Shown in pieces: positions 1 through 9,261 of a stretch of 32,844 nt of DNA; the stretch's first letter is position 1, and the number at the start of each line of letters is the position of its first letter. The notes beneath the pieces were generated by a model, which ran no database searches, was not told the DNA's origin, and saw only the letters and a program-made list of their open reading frames with translations. The stretch is from Tannerella sp. Its GTDB lineage: Bacteria > Bacteroidota > Bacteroidia > Bacteroidales > Tannerellaceae. The position numbers were made by a program, and so were the translations under genes. Location of the stretch: positions 1 to 32,844 of the forward strand of contig JAIRSF010000060.1 in NCBI GenBank assembly GCA_031255595.1, written 5' to 3'.

Positions 1-2
1 GG

Positions 3-296
3 TATTTTCCGGGCATAAAGTTTACCGCTGTTTTCGGACAACGCGAAAACATACCCGTAAAACCGGATCCCGCCATCGTACATGAAATTCTCAGGATAGC
101 GGACATTCCGGCAACCGAAACCGTATACGTCGGGGATTCGGGCGTTGACATGCAAACCGCCGCCCATAGCGGTTTGAGGTCTATTGGCGTTACATGGGGT
201 TTTCGTCCGCGCTCCGAACTCGAAACATTCGGCGCAACGCATATCGTAGACTCTACAAAAGAAATTTTTCACCTTTTATCTTCATCTCAATTATAG
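3..296 (+). CDS. HAD-family hydrolase, phosphoglycolate phosphatase-like (C-terminal part, 5' truncated by window)
   Basis: Frame 3 reads YFPGIKFTAVFGQRENIPVKPDPAIVHEIL...ETVYVGDSGVDMQTAAHSGLRSIGVTWGFRPRSEL...IVDSTKEIFHLL*; KPDP and VGDSGVDMQTA are HAD motifs. Confidence 0.85.
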   Translation, partial: YFPGIKFTAVFGQRENIPVKPDPAIVHEILRIADIPATETVYVGDSGVDMQTAAHSGLRSIGVTWGFRPRSELETFGATHIVDSTKEIFHLLSSSQL

Positions 297-388
297 TTGG
301 GAGGAATATCCCCCGCTTTCGTCGACAAAAAGCGACAAAATTGCGATTTATTGACAAGTTTGTAACTGCAAATACAATTCTTACCGGC

Positions 389-396
389 TAAATTTG
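389..396 (+). promoter_or_regulatory. Bacteroidetes-type -7 box (TAAATTTG) upstream of the glycosidase pair
   Basis: TAnnTTTG match in the 297-508 intergenic region; no well-spaced -33 TTTG found. Confidence 0.35.
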
Positions 397-508
397 CAGG
401 AGTATAACCCGGTGTGTCAAAAGTTCCCTGTTCACTCTTTCCAACAACGACCGGAAGGAGTAATAACTGCCGGAAACAGCTTTTGATACACCCTCTAAAT
501 AAATATTT

Positions 509-2356
509 ATGAAAAAAACGATGTTATCCGCCTGCCTTTTGCTATATGCAATGGGGGCGTTGTGCGGCGAAGTGATTCCTGTTGCCGACTGGGGCATACA
601 ACCCAATACATTTGAGGATGTTACGGAAAAAATGCAACAAATCATAGCCGCTTGCAAAGACAAACCGGACGTAATCCTTTCTTTTCCTGCCGGACGATAT
701 GATTTTTACCCCGATAAGGCAATACAAAGGGAATATTACATATCCAACACATCGTCCGAGAGCGAGTGTCCGTCGAAAATAAAAACGATCGGCCTGCTGC
801 TTGAGAAACTGAAAAATATAACCCTCGAAGGCAATGGCTCTTTGTTCGTTTTCCATGGAAAAATGATCACCCTGGCCATCGACCGTTGCGAAAACATAGA
901 AATCCGCAACCTCTCTTTTGACTTCGAAAGACCGTCGATGAGCGAAATAACCATAGACGAACTGTATCCCGATTCCATCATTGCGTCGGTGCATCCGGAC
1001 TCCAGATACGCCATCATCGACGGCAAAGTGCATTTCTACGGCGAAAACTGGAGCATGGACGAGCATTTTTTCAGTATCCTGACCGATACCATACAAGGCA
1101 CCCAGGTCTACACCTCCTGGGATCCTGTCAGGGAAAGCAAAGCGACCGAACGGGCGCCGTTCAAACTGAAATTTGAAAACAATTTCAGCCGTACCAATTA
1201 CAAAGCCGGACAAACAATTACAATCCGGAAGCACATACGCGACCAGGTAGGCCTGTTTGTAGACCGGTCGAAAAACATCCGGATGGAAAACATCAATCTC
1301 CACTACATGCATGGATTAGGAATCATATCGCAATTCTCCGAAAACCTGGCATACAGGCATGTAAACATATCTCCGTCGCGACAGAGAACCATTGCCGCTT
1401 TTGCCGATGGAATGCACTTTTCCGGATGCAAGGGACATATAGAGATAGACAATTGCCTTTTCAAAGGCTTGCACGACGACCCGGTAAACGTACATGGCAC
1501 TTACCTGAAAATAGAAAAAACGGACAGCCCCGACAAGCTCACATTACGCTTCATGCACCCGCAGACGTACGGTATGCAAGCTTTTTTCGTAAACGACACC
1601 GTAGCTTTCATCCGTTCCGAAACATTGCAAAAAACCGGACAGGCCATCGTAACCAACGTTCAACGCTTGTCGGAAAGGGAACTGCAAATAAGCTTAGACC
1701 GTCCCCTGCCCAAAGAAATCACAACGGGCGACTGCATCGAAAACATAACCTGCACCCCCTCACTGCATATCAGCAACTGCCGTTTGGAGAGTACCAACAC
1801 CAGGGGATTATTAGTTACAACCCCCAAAAAAGTCATAATCGAAAACAATCACTTCTACCGCACCGGCATGTATGCCATCCTGATCGCAGCCGACGCCAAT
1901 AGCTGGTACGAATCGGGAGCCGTTCGGGATGTCATTATACGCAACAATACGTTCGAAGCCTGCGGATACAATCTCTACGGTGATAACAACCATTACGCCA
2001 TAGCCGTCGTACCGGAAAACCACAAGCAAGTAAAAAATCATTGGGTACACAGCAACATCCTCATCTACAATAATATATTCAAAGTGTTCGGCAACAATCC
2101 GGTTATCAAAGCCAAAAGCGTAGACAACCTCGATTTCCAAAACAACACAATAGAAAACATTCCCCTGCTTCCCCACCTGCCGGAACAACAGGGTGAAAAC
2201 AGCAGCGCCTCTTTCCTTTTCGATAACTGCACGCACGTCAGGATTCGAAACAACACCTACCGGCTTTCGGAAAAAAATGCCGCCGTAAAATGTTTCAACA
2301 TGCGGAAATCCGATATAAAAAGCTCCGACGGTAAACCAATAATCCACCTATTATAA
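509..2356 (+). CDS. Right-handed parallel beta-helix glycosidase, GH110-like (alpha-1,3-galactosidase-like), with signal peptide
   Basis: 615 aa; N-terminal MKKTMLSACLLLYAMGALCG signal; segment FADGMHFSGCKGHIEIDNCLFKGLHDDPVNVHGTYL resembles GH110; repeated beta-helix segments (IEIRNLSF, LHISNCRLES, VIIENNHFY, VIIRNNTFE). Confidence 0.75.
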   Translation: MKKTMLSACLLLYAMGALCGEVIPVADWGIQPNTFEDVTEKMQQIIAACKDKPDVILSFPAGRYDFYPDKAIQREYYISNTSSESECPSKIKTIGLLLEKLKNITLEGNGSLFVFHGKMITLAIDRCENIEIRNLSFDFERPSMSEITIDELYPDSIIASVHPDSRYAIIDGKVHFYGENWSMDEHFFSILTDTIQGTQVYTSWDPVRESKATERAPFKLKFENNFSRTNYKAGQTITIRKHIRDQVGLFVDRSKNIRMENINLHYMHGLGIISQFSENLAYRHVNISPSRQRTIAAFADGMHFSGCKGHIEIDNCLFKGLHDDPVNVHGTYLKIEKTDSPDKLTLRFMHPQTYGMQAFFVNDTVAFIRSETLQKTGQAIVTNVQRLSERELQISLDRPLPKEITTGDCIENITCTPSLHISNCRLESTNTRGLLVTTPKKVIIENNHFYRTGMYAILIAADANSWYESGAVRDVIIRNNTFEACGYNLYGDNNHYAIAVVPENHKQVKNHWVHSNILIYNNIFKVFGNNPVIKAKSVDNLDFQNNTIENIPLLPHLPEQQGENSSASFLFDNCTHVRIRNNTYRLSEKNAAVKCFNMRKSDIKSSDGKPIIHLL

Positions 2357-2371
2357 CTTCACATTCAACGT

Positions 2372-4651
2372 ATGAAAACCGTAAAAAACATTCTATCATG
2401 CTTACTCCTCCTATCATGTCCATCCATTTCGATGCAGGCGGAAACAGTCCCTTTACCCAAAGGAAAACATCTTCTATGGTACAAACAACCGGCTGTCGAG
2501 TGGATGACCTCCGCCCTCCCCATCGGAAACGGACGCCTTGGCGCCATGATATTCGGCGGCGTAGAAAAGGAGCACATACAATTTAATGACAAAACCTTAT
2601 GGACGGGAAGCAAAACCGACCGGGGAGGATACCAGAATTTCGGAGATGTTTTTATCCGATTCGAAAACGAGGCGCCTCATACGGCTTATACGCGCAGCCT
2701 GGATCTGGATAATGCAACCGCCACAGTCCATTACCGGATAGCCGGCGTTTCTTATTCAAGGGAATACTTCGCCTCCTTTCCCGACGATGCAATCGTCATG
2801 CGTTTCACCGCAAGCAAAAAGGGGAAAATCAGCTTCACCCTTTCCCTGGCGGATGCGCACAAAAGTACGGCAGTTGCGGAGCAGAACCGGATATCCGTCA
2901 ACGGAAAACTGACCTTGCTCTCTTACCGCGCCACCCTGCAAGTATTGAACGAAGGCGGAAGTATTTCCTCCAAAGACTCTACTATCGTTGTGAACAAGGC
3001 CGATGCAGTTACTCTGCTGTTAGTTGCAGGAACGGATTATGACCCGCGCACACCGGATTACCTCACGAAAAACGACTGGGAGAAAAAACTGGAAGCAACC
3101 GGAGAGGCTGCAAGCCGAAAGTCATACCATCAATTAAAAAGCCGCCACACCGCCGACTACCAAGCGCTGTTTAACCGCGTATACCTCTCCCTGAACGATA
3201 AAAAGCCGACAATCTCAACCGATAAACTACTGCAGAACTACAACAACGGCCTGTACGATCCCGCATTAGACGTCCTGTTTTTCCAATATGGCCGCTACCT
3301 GACCATTGCCTCCTCCCGTAGCGGAATGGATTTACCCTCCAACCTGCAGGGTTTGTGGAACAACAGTAACTCCCCACCCTGGGGCGGCGATATCCATTCC
3401 AATATCAACATCCAGATGAATTACTGGTCGGCAGAAGTCGGCAACCTGGCCGAATGTCACTTGCCGTTTATCAATTACATATACAACGAAGCGCTGGAGC
3501 ATGAATCGTGGCATAATATGGCGGCGGCGCTGGGTTGCAGGGGCTGGACTTTAAAGACACAAAACAACATTTTCGGATATTCGGATTTTGTCTATAATCG
3601 TCCGGCCAACGGCTGGTATTGTATGCACGTATGGGACAAGTATTTGTTTAACCCGGAACGGGAATATTTAGAAAATACGGCATATCCCGTCATGAAATCA
3701 GCCGTTGAGTTTTGGATAGACAGGCTCTTCTTAGACGACGACGGCAAATGGACGGTCGTCAATGAATGGTCGCCGGAACATGGGCCTTGGGAAAACGGAG
3801 CTGCTTATGCACAACAAATCGTGTGGGATCTGTTTGCCAATACGATCGAGGCCGGTAAAATAGTAGGCAAGGATACGGACTTTATCCGTTTACTGGAACA
3901 GAAATTCGCCTCGTTGGACAATGGACTGAAAATCGGGGATTGGGGACAATTGCGGGAATGGAAGCATACGGCCGACGATCCGGAAGATAAACACCGGCAC
4001 GTTTCGCACCTTATCGCCCTGTATCCGGGCAAAGGCATATCACCGGTACATACCCCCTCCATTGCCGCAGCCGCCCGGAAAACATTGGAAAGGAGAGGCG
4101 ACAGCGGAACCGGCTGGAGCAGAGTATGGAAAATTGCATTTTGGGCGCGTTTATTAGACGGTAACCATGCGCACAAACTCCTGCAAAATGCGTTGACGCT
4201 AACCGATGATAAAGGCATGGATTACATGGACAAGGGCGGCGTCTATGAAAATCTGCTCGACGCTCACCCGCCTTTTCAGATAGACGGAAATCTCGGCGCC
4301 ACAGCCTGTATGTCGGAATTGCTCTTGCAAAGTCATCTCGGCGAACTGCATTTATTGCCCGCTTTACCGGATCTTTGGGAAAAGGGCGAAGTAAAAGGCC
4401 TTCGGGCAAGAGGCGCCTTTGAGGTGGATATCGAATGGGAGAATAACAAACTCAAATTCGCTCAAATCAAGTCATTACAAGGCGGCATTTGCAGGTTGCG
4501 AACCTCTGTTCCTGTAAAAATCGCCGGGCAAAATGCCGTTTCCGAAAAAGACGATGCCGGATATTATGTTACGGTTGTAAATACGGAAGCGCAAATGAGT
4601 TATCAGGTCACGCCGATAACCTTGTCTTTCAAACGCTCCCATTTCAAATAA
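2372..4651 (+). CDS. Glycoside hydrolase family 95-like alpha-L-fucosidase, secreted
   Basis: 759 aa; [70 protein letters not shown] and [11 protein letters not shown] are GH95-type signatures. Confidence 0.9.
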   Translation: MKTVKNILSCLLLLSCPSISMQAETVPLPKGKHLLWYKQPAVEWMTSALPIGNGRLGAMIFGGVEKEHIQFNDKTLWTGSKTDRGGYQNFGDVFIRFENEAPHTAYTRSLDLDNATATVHYRIAGVSYSREYFASFPDDAIVMRFTASKKGKISFTLSLADAHKSTAVAEQNRISVNGKLTLLSYRATLQVLNEGGSISSKDSTIVVNKADAVTLLLVAGTDYDPRTPDYLTKNDWEKKLEATGEAASRKSYHQLKSRHTADYQALFNRVYLSLNDKKPTISTDKLLQNYNNGLYDPALDVLFFQYGRYLTIASSRSGMDLPSNLQGLWNNSNSPPWGGDIHSNINIQMNYWSAEVGNLAECHLPFINYIYNEALEHESWHNMAAALGCRGWTLKTQNNIFGYSDFVYNRPANGWYCMHVWDKYLFNPEREYLENTAYPVMKSAVEFWIDRLFLDDDGKWTVVNEWSPEHGPWENGAAYAQQIVWDLFANTIEAGKIVGKDTDFIRLLEQKFASLDNGLKIGDWGQLREWKHTADDPEDKHRHVSHLIALYPGKGISPVHTPSIAAAARKTLERRGDSGTGWSRVWKIAFWARLLDGNHAHKLLQNALTLTDDKGMDYMDKGGVYENLLDAHPPFQIDGNLGATACMSELLLQSHLGELHLLPALPDLWEKGEVKGLRARGAFEVDIEWENNKLKFAQIKSLQGGICRLRTSVPVKIAGQNAVSEKDDAGYYVTVVNTEAQMSYQVTPITLSFKRSHFK

Positions 4652-4672
4652 CATTAATTCTCACGATAACGG

Positions 4673-4712
4673 ACAACGGCGAATCTGCAAACGATTTGCC
4701 GTTGTTTTGTTT
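4673..4712 (+). terminator. Probable intrinsic terminator after the GH95 gene
   Basis: ACAACGGC(4673-4680)...GCCGTTGT(4698-4705) perfect 8-bp arms, extended inward by AAT/ATT, then TTTGTTT. Confidence 0.65.
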
Positions 4713-4871
4713 AATATTTTTCACTTCCCGTTTCCGGATAAAATGAAATTCCTTTATTTTTAAACTTAAATACCTAATAATTTTATAATTATAATATAAT
4801 TAGTCGAAAAATCAGCAAATATATTTGAAAATTGCGAAATATCTAAACGAATAAAAAAATAAACGGCTCAT

Positions 4872-4902
4872 TTTGTATTTTTCTTAACTTGTACTATCTT
4901 TG
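4872..4902 (+). promoter_or_regulatory. Canonical Bacteroidetes promoter for the CoA-transferase gene
   Basis: TTTG (4872-4875), 19-nt spacer, TATCTTTG (4895-4902); ATG at 4947. Confidence 0.7.
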
Positions 4903-4946
4903 CAGGCGTTTTTTTATAGGTACAGGATACATTAATTATAAATATT

Positions 4947-6440
4947 ATGAGATTTAAAAAAATAACGGCAGAAGAAGCCGCTTCCTACGTAAAGAATGAT
5001 GACAATGTGGGATTCAGCGGGTTTACTCCGGCGGGTTGTCCGAAAGCGGTTCCGGCAGAAATTGCAAAAAAAGCGGAAATAGAACATCAAAACGGAAACC
5101 CTTTTCGTATCGGTATTTTCACCGGGGCGTCAACCGGCGACCATATTGACGGCGCTTTAGCCAGGGCAAACGCTATAAAGTTCCGTACTCCGTATCAATC
5201 CAACAAAGATTTGCGTACATTATTAAATGCCGACGGAACAGCCTATTTCGACATGCACCTTTCCGAGTTGGCGCAAAGTCTTCGTTACGGGTTTTTAGGT
5301 AAAGTGGACATCGCGGTCATTGAAGCGGCAGATATAACGGACGACGGCGAGATCATCCCGACCGAAGGGGTCGGTATTGCACCGACGATCTGTCGCCTGG
5401 CAGATAAGATCATTGTCGAGTTGAATCATTTTCATCCGAAAGAAATACGCGGCATGCACGATATTTATGAACCGGCAGATCCGCCTTTGCGCCGGGAAAT
5501 CCCTATCTATACACCTTCCGACCGCATCGGACAGCCTTCTATCAAAGTTGATCCGAACAAAATTATCGGTGTGGTGGAAACAAACAATGACGCCGACGGC
5601 AGTGTGTTTTCACCGCTTGACGACGTGACGTTGGCTATCGGCAAAAACGTTTCGGATTTTCTCGTTAATGAAATAAAAGCAGGTCGTATCCCGGCTTCAT
5701 TCCTCCCCGTACAAAGCGGTGTAGGCAACGTGGCCAATGCCGTACTGGGCGCTATGGGGGCAAACAAAGAGATTCCGCCCTTCAACATCTATACCGAAGT
5801 CATACAGGATGCCGTAATCAAATTAATGAAAGAAGGGCGCGTCAAATTTGCCAGCGGATGCTCTTTAAGCGTAAGCCTCGACGTATTGAAAGAGATTTAC
5901 GCCGATCTTCGCTTTTTTAAGGATAAAATTTTATTGCGTCCCGAAGAGATTTCCAATAATCCGGAGATCGCCCGCCGCTTAGGATTAATCACCATCAATA
6001 CGGCGCTTGAGGCGGATATCTTCGGAAATATCAATTCGACACACGTCTTAGGCACAAAAATGATGAACGGACTTGGCGGTTCCGGAGATTTTACGCGCGC
6101 CGCCTACCTGTCGATCTTCACGACGCCGTCCACTGCAAAAGACGGCAAGATCAGCGCCTTTGTTCCGATGGTATCACATCTTGACCATAGCGAACACTCG
6201 GTTAAAATCATCATAACCGAACATGGCGTAGCCGACCTGCGTGGAAAATCACCCAGGCAACGTGCGCAGGCAATCATTGAAAACTGCGTAGATCCGAGCT
6301 ATCGTCCGCTGCTTAACGACTATCTCAACATGGGCGTAAAAGGACATACGCCCCAAAATCTCAAAGATTGCTTTGCCTTCCATCTGGAATTTACGGAAAG
6401 CGGGGATATGCACAACGTCGATTGGAAAAATCGGTTATGA
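4947..6440 (+). CDS. Acetyl-CoA hydrolase/transferase family protein (succinate CoA-transferase-like)
   Basis: 497 aa; FSGFTPAGCPKAVPAEIAKKAE, QSGVGNVANAVLGAM, NTALEADIFGNINSTHVLGTKMMNGLGGSGDFTRAAYLSIFTTPSTAKDGKIS, TEHGVADLRGKSPRQRA. Confidence 0.92.
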   Translation: MRFKKITAEEAASYVKNDDNVGFSGFTPAGCPKAVPAEIAKKAEIEHQNGNPFRIGIFTGASTGDHIDGALARANAIKFRTPYQSNKDLRTLLNADGTAYFDMHLSELAQSLRYGFLGKVDIAVIEAADITDDGEIIPTEGVGIAPTICRLADKIIVELNHFHPKEIRGMHDIYEPADPPLRREIPIYTPSDRIGQPSIKVDPNKIIGVVETNNDADGSVFSPLDDVTLAIGKNVSDFLVNEIKAGRIPASFLPVQSGVGNVANAVLGAMGANKEIPPFNIYTEVIQDAVIKLMKEGRVKFASGCSLSVSLDVLKEIYADLRFFKDKILLRPEEISNNPEIARRLGLITINTALEADIFGNINSTHVLGTKMMNGLGGSGDFTRAAYLSIFTTPSTAKDGKISAFVPMVSHLDHSEHSVKIIITEHGVADLRGKSPRQRAQAIIENCVDPSYRPLLNDYLNMGVKGHTPQNLKDCFAFHLEFTESGDMHNVDWKNRL

Positions 6441-6467
6441 AAAATAAACGTTATTTTTTATTATAAT

Positions 6468-6507
6468 AAAAAATGCCTCTCTTGCCCTAAAAGAGAGGCA
6501 TTTTTTT
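6468..6507. terminator. Strong bidirectional intrinsic terminator
   Basis: AAAAAATGCCTCTCTT (6468-6483), loop GCCCTAA, AAGAGAGGCATTTTTT (6491-6506): perfect 16-bp inverted repeat with A-tract/T-tract flanks. Confidence 0.9.
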
Positions 6508-6540
6508 ATCTTGCCGGTGAGCTTCTATTTTTGGATTGGC

Positions 6541-6577
6541 TTTAAAAAAGTAAATGCTACCTATTGGTAGCATTTAC
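6541..6577 (-). terminator. Probable minus-strand intrinsic terminator
   Basis: GTAAATGCTACC (6550-6561), loop TATT, GGTAGCATTTAC (6566-6577); on the minus strand the stem is followed by TTTTTTAAA. Confidence 0.65.
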
Positions 6578-6979
6578 CCAATTGCGATATTTCTGAAATC
6601 TTACACGTTTCACAACGAGCATATTTCCACGGGTGTATATAAATTTGATTAGTTACTAAAACTACTATTATCTCTTTCCTGTCCTGTCACAACAATATAT
6701 TTATTCTATTTTATCAAAATATCAAATCGAGTTTTTGAAACTTACTACAACCGACGCATCTTGAATTTCATAAGATTCATCCGCCGTTATTACAGATTGA
6801 TTACTCATTTCTTGATTCCATCCATCTCTCTACAACAACATACAAGCAAACCTTTAATACACACCGGTATATAGTAAAACTCTCATCTTATTTCATTCTC
6901 ATTATTTATAACAATTCATTTACTTGTGCAAATATCCGAATTATTTTAAAAAAAAAAGAAATTTGAGTGTTAATTATCA

Positions 6980-7912
6980 TTAAAAACCTGTTTTTTTATC
7001 AATTATGTACTCAGGACGCCCTTTGATTTCATCAAAAAGGATACCTATATATTGACCGAGAACGCCAATCGTCAGCAATTGTACGCCTCCGAAAAAGACT
7101 ACGACCGTAATAATCGAAGTCCAGCCGGTTTCGGCGTTACTGTATCCGTAAATTTTGCCGAACGCTACCCAAATAGCAAGTACGATCCCGATAATTACGG
7201 CTAAGAACCCCAATCCGACGGCTATAAGCAACGGTTTCTTGGAAAAGTAAAACAGGGCGGTAGATGCAAATTTCATCATTTTGGCCAACGGATATTTCGT
7301 TTCTCCGGCAAAACGGGCTTTCCGCTCATAATAAAAGGGCACTTGCTTAAATCCCATCCAACTGATTAAGCCGCGTATATATTTACTATGTTCGCGCAAG
7401 CGGCAAAACTGATCCATCACCTTACGGTCTATGAGCCTGAAATCTCCGGTGTCCAAAGGAAATTCCACTTCGCTCATCCGGTTCATAAAACGATAAAAGA
7501 GCTTTGCGGAACTACGCTTAAAAAGGCTTTCCTTATCCCTCAATGTACGGACACAGTAGACCACGTTTGCCTGTTCCTGCTCATGGAACCTGAGCAGCTC
7601 CGGGATCAACTCGGGAGGATCCTGCAAATCGGCGTCCATAATAATTGCCAGATCCGCATTACAATGGTGTATCCCTGCCGAAACAGCCGGTTGATGACCG
7701 AAATTCCGCGAAAAATGCAAGACTTTAACCAATCGATCCGCCGAAGCGATCTCATTCAGCAAATCGTAAGTCCGGTCGGTACTGCCGTCGTTTATATAGA
7801 TAATCTCCGAATCATAGGAAAGCCCGTCCAGGACGGATTTTGTATGTTTATACGATTCAACGATAACCGCCTCCTCATTATAACATGGAATAATAATAGA
7901 TAATTTCGGCAT
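6980..7912 (-). CDS. Family 2 glycosyltransferase (polyprenyl-phosphate glycosyltransferase / GtrB-like) with C-terminal TM helices
   Basis: 310 aa; LSIIIPCYNEEAVI, INDGSTDRT, IIMDADLQDPPELIPEL, two C-terminal hydrophobic helices. Confidence 0.9.
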   Translation of the reverse strand: MPKLSIIIPCYNEEAVIVESYKHTKSVLDGLSYDSEIIYINDGSTDRTYDLLNEIASADRLVKVLHFSRNFGHQPAVSAGIHHCNADLAIIMDADLQDPPELIPELLRFHEQEQANVVYCVRTLRDKESLFKRSSAKLFYRFMNRMSEVEFPLDTGDFRLIDRKVMDQFCRLREHSKYIRGLISWMGFKQVPFYYERKARFAGETKYPLAKMMKFASTALFYFSKKPLLIAVGLGFLAVIIGIVLAIWVAFGKIYGYSNAETGWTSIITVVVFFGGVQLLTIGVLGQYIGILFDEIKGRPEYIIDKKTGF

Positions 7913-7919
7913 AACAGTA

Positions 7920-8351
7920 TTATTTTTTAAATGTATAATATTTATTAATCAAAAAGTTAAGCGCTGTATAGACAACCATGGACAGGATTTGAATATAAAA
8001 CAGCGCATCTATTTTCAAAACGTTCAAGACCGGCTCAAGTAATGAATACAACGGGGGATTATGTGGTGTATACCGGTTCAGGCATAATAAGACCCCCAAT
8101 TGTAACAAATAGCAAACGGCAAAAACAAGAAAAAACCGGATGCCGCTCCCCACTACATTGGCCGTACTGTTAAATGTCCACCTGCGATTCAGGAAAAAAC
8201 TATTCATCAACCCGACAAAATATCCGACGAAATTGGAACTTGCTTCCGTACATCCGAACTTCTTTGTCATAAGCCATATTATAACAAGCGATAAGAGGGT
8301 ATTTCCCAACCCCACGATGCCATATTTAACGGCCTGTTTTATCCAGTCCAT
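7920..8351 (-). CDS. GtrA-like membrane protein
   Basis: MDWIKQAVKYGIVGLGNTLLSLVIIWLMTKKFG...NFVGYFVGLMNSFFLNRRWTF...NFLINKYYTFKK, four-TM GtrA pattern; ATG at 8351 preferred over the TTG at 8363 used in the ORF track. Confidence 0.85.
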   Translation of the reverse strand: MDWIKQAVKYGIVGLGNTLLSLVIIWLMTKKFGCTEASSNFVGYFVGLMNSFFLNRRWTFNSTANVVGSGIRFFLVFAVCYLLQLGVLLCLNRYTPHNPPLYSLLEPVLNVLKIDALFYIQILSMVVYTALNFLINKYYTFKK

Positions 8352-9147
8352 ATTTTTCCACAATCCGGCTTACTTCCTCCGGGCTAAGTTCTTTTACGTT
8401 CGTAACCGTAAAGATTTCCGACAAAAAATCTCCATACAAATTACATTCACGTATCACATCTTCCAGCATTTTTTTTATGTCTACTTTCACCGGCGTCAGA
8501 AAAACAAGTTCCACATATTTATATCCTATCGTAAGGCGCTCTATTTCACAGTCTTCTTTAGGCAAAGCGTATCCAAATTCTTTCTCTATGACCTTGCGTT
8601 GATAATCGAGGAAAGGCATACCTTCGGAAGATAATATCAGAACATAAAAGCGCAGTTTTTGTCCTTTACCGCCTAAGCCCGTAGATATGTAAATCTGCTT
8701 TTCCCCCGACAATTCCGACTCAAGTGTAATGCGGCTTTCCATCAAGGCCATGTATGCCCAGTTGACAAGCTCCGGATCGGGATGTTGTTGTGCATATCGT
8801 TCCAGAAGCCTGTATGCCCGGACTTGTTTCGACGATGCCAGGATGGAAAGGACATGTTTTTTTTCGTCCCCCGACAATTCGTTATCCCGCAAATCCATCA
8901 TATATTTTTCATAATCCATATCATTCATCTCATGAACTTCTTTTCGTATACGATCCGAATATTTAAAATACTCCATCTGTTGTTCCACCGGAACACGATG
9001 TTCAAGAATATGAAAATGTCCGCCCATATTCCGGAAAGATTCGTAAAACCGCTTAAATACATCTTCCTGCCCTTTCATACCCATCTCTCCTTTTCTTTTC
9101 TTGAAAATGAATAAAAATAATCCCGCAACAAAAATACATTTTTTCAT
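8326..9147 (-). CDS. Conserved-looking hypothetical protein of unknown family, possible N-terminal membrane anchor or signal
   Basis: ATG at 9147 (MKKCIFVAGLFLFIFKKRKGEMG...); long ORF overlapping the GtrA start by 26 nt; internal segment reminiscent of HEAT-like helices. Confidence 0.7.
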   Translation of the reverse strand: MKKCIFVAGLFLFIFKKRKGEMGMKGQEDVFKRFYESFRNMGGHFHILEHRVPVEQQMEYFKYSDRIRKEVHEMNDMDYEKYMMDLRDNELSGDEKKHVLSILASSKQVRAYRLLERYAQQHPDPELVNWAYMALMESRITLESELSGEKQIYISTGLGGKGQKLRFYVLILSSEGMPFLDYQRKVIEKEFGYALPKEDCEIERLTIGYKYVELVFLTPVKVDIKKMLEDVIRECNLYGDFLSEIFTVTNVKELSPEEVSRIVEKYGLDKTGR

Positions 9148-9261
9148 CAAAAATAGCAAATCAGGAAAAAAGGCCTTATCTTCGCAATTGTTAAAAAACA
9201 GCGCAAATATGGAAGTTAAAACAACTGTTTTTATTGTAAAACACTGATAACAAACTAAGAA

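Noticed and set aside
542-1312. 256-aa minus-strand ORF
   Set aside because: Antisense to the clear beta-helix glycosidase; no recognisable domain.
1811-2347. 178-aa minus-strand ORF
   Set aside because: Antisense shadow of the same glycosidase gene.
7388-7903. 171-aa plus-strand ORF
   Set aside because: Antisense to the well-supported GT2 gene.
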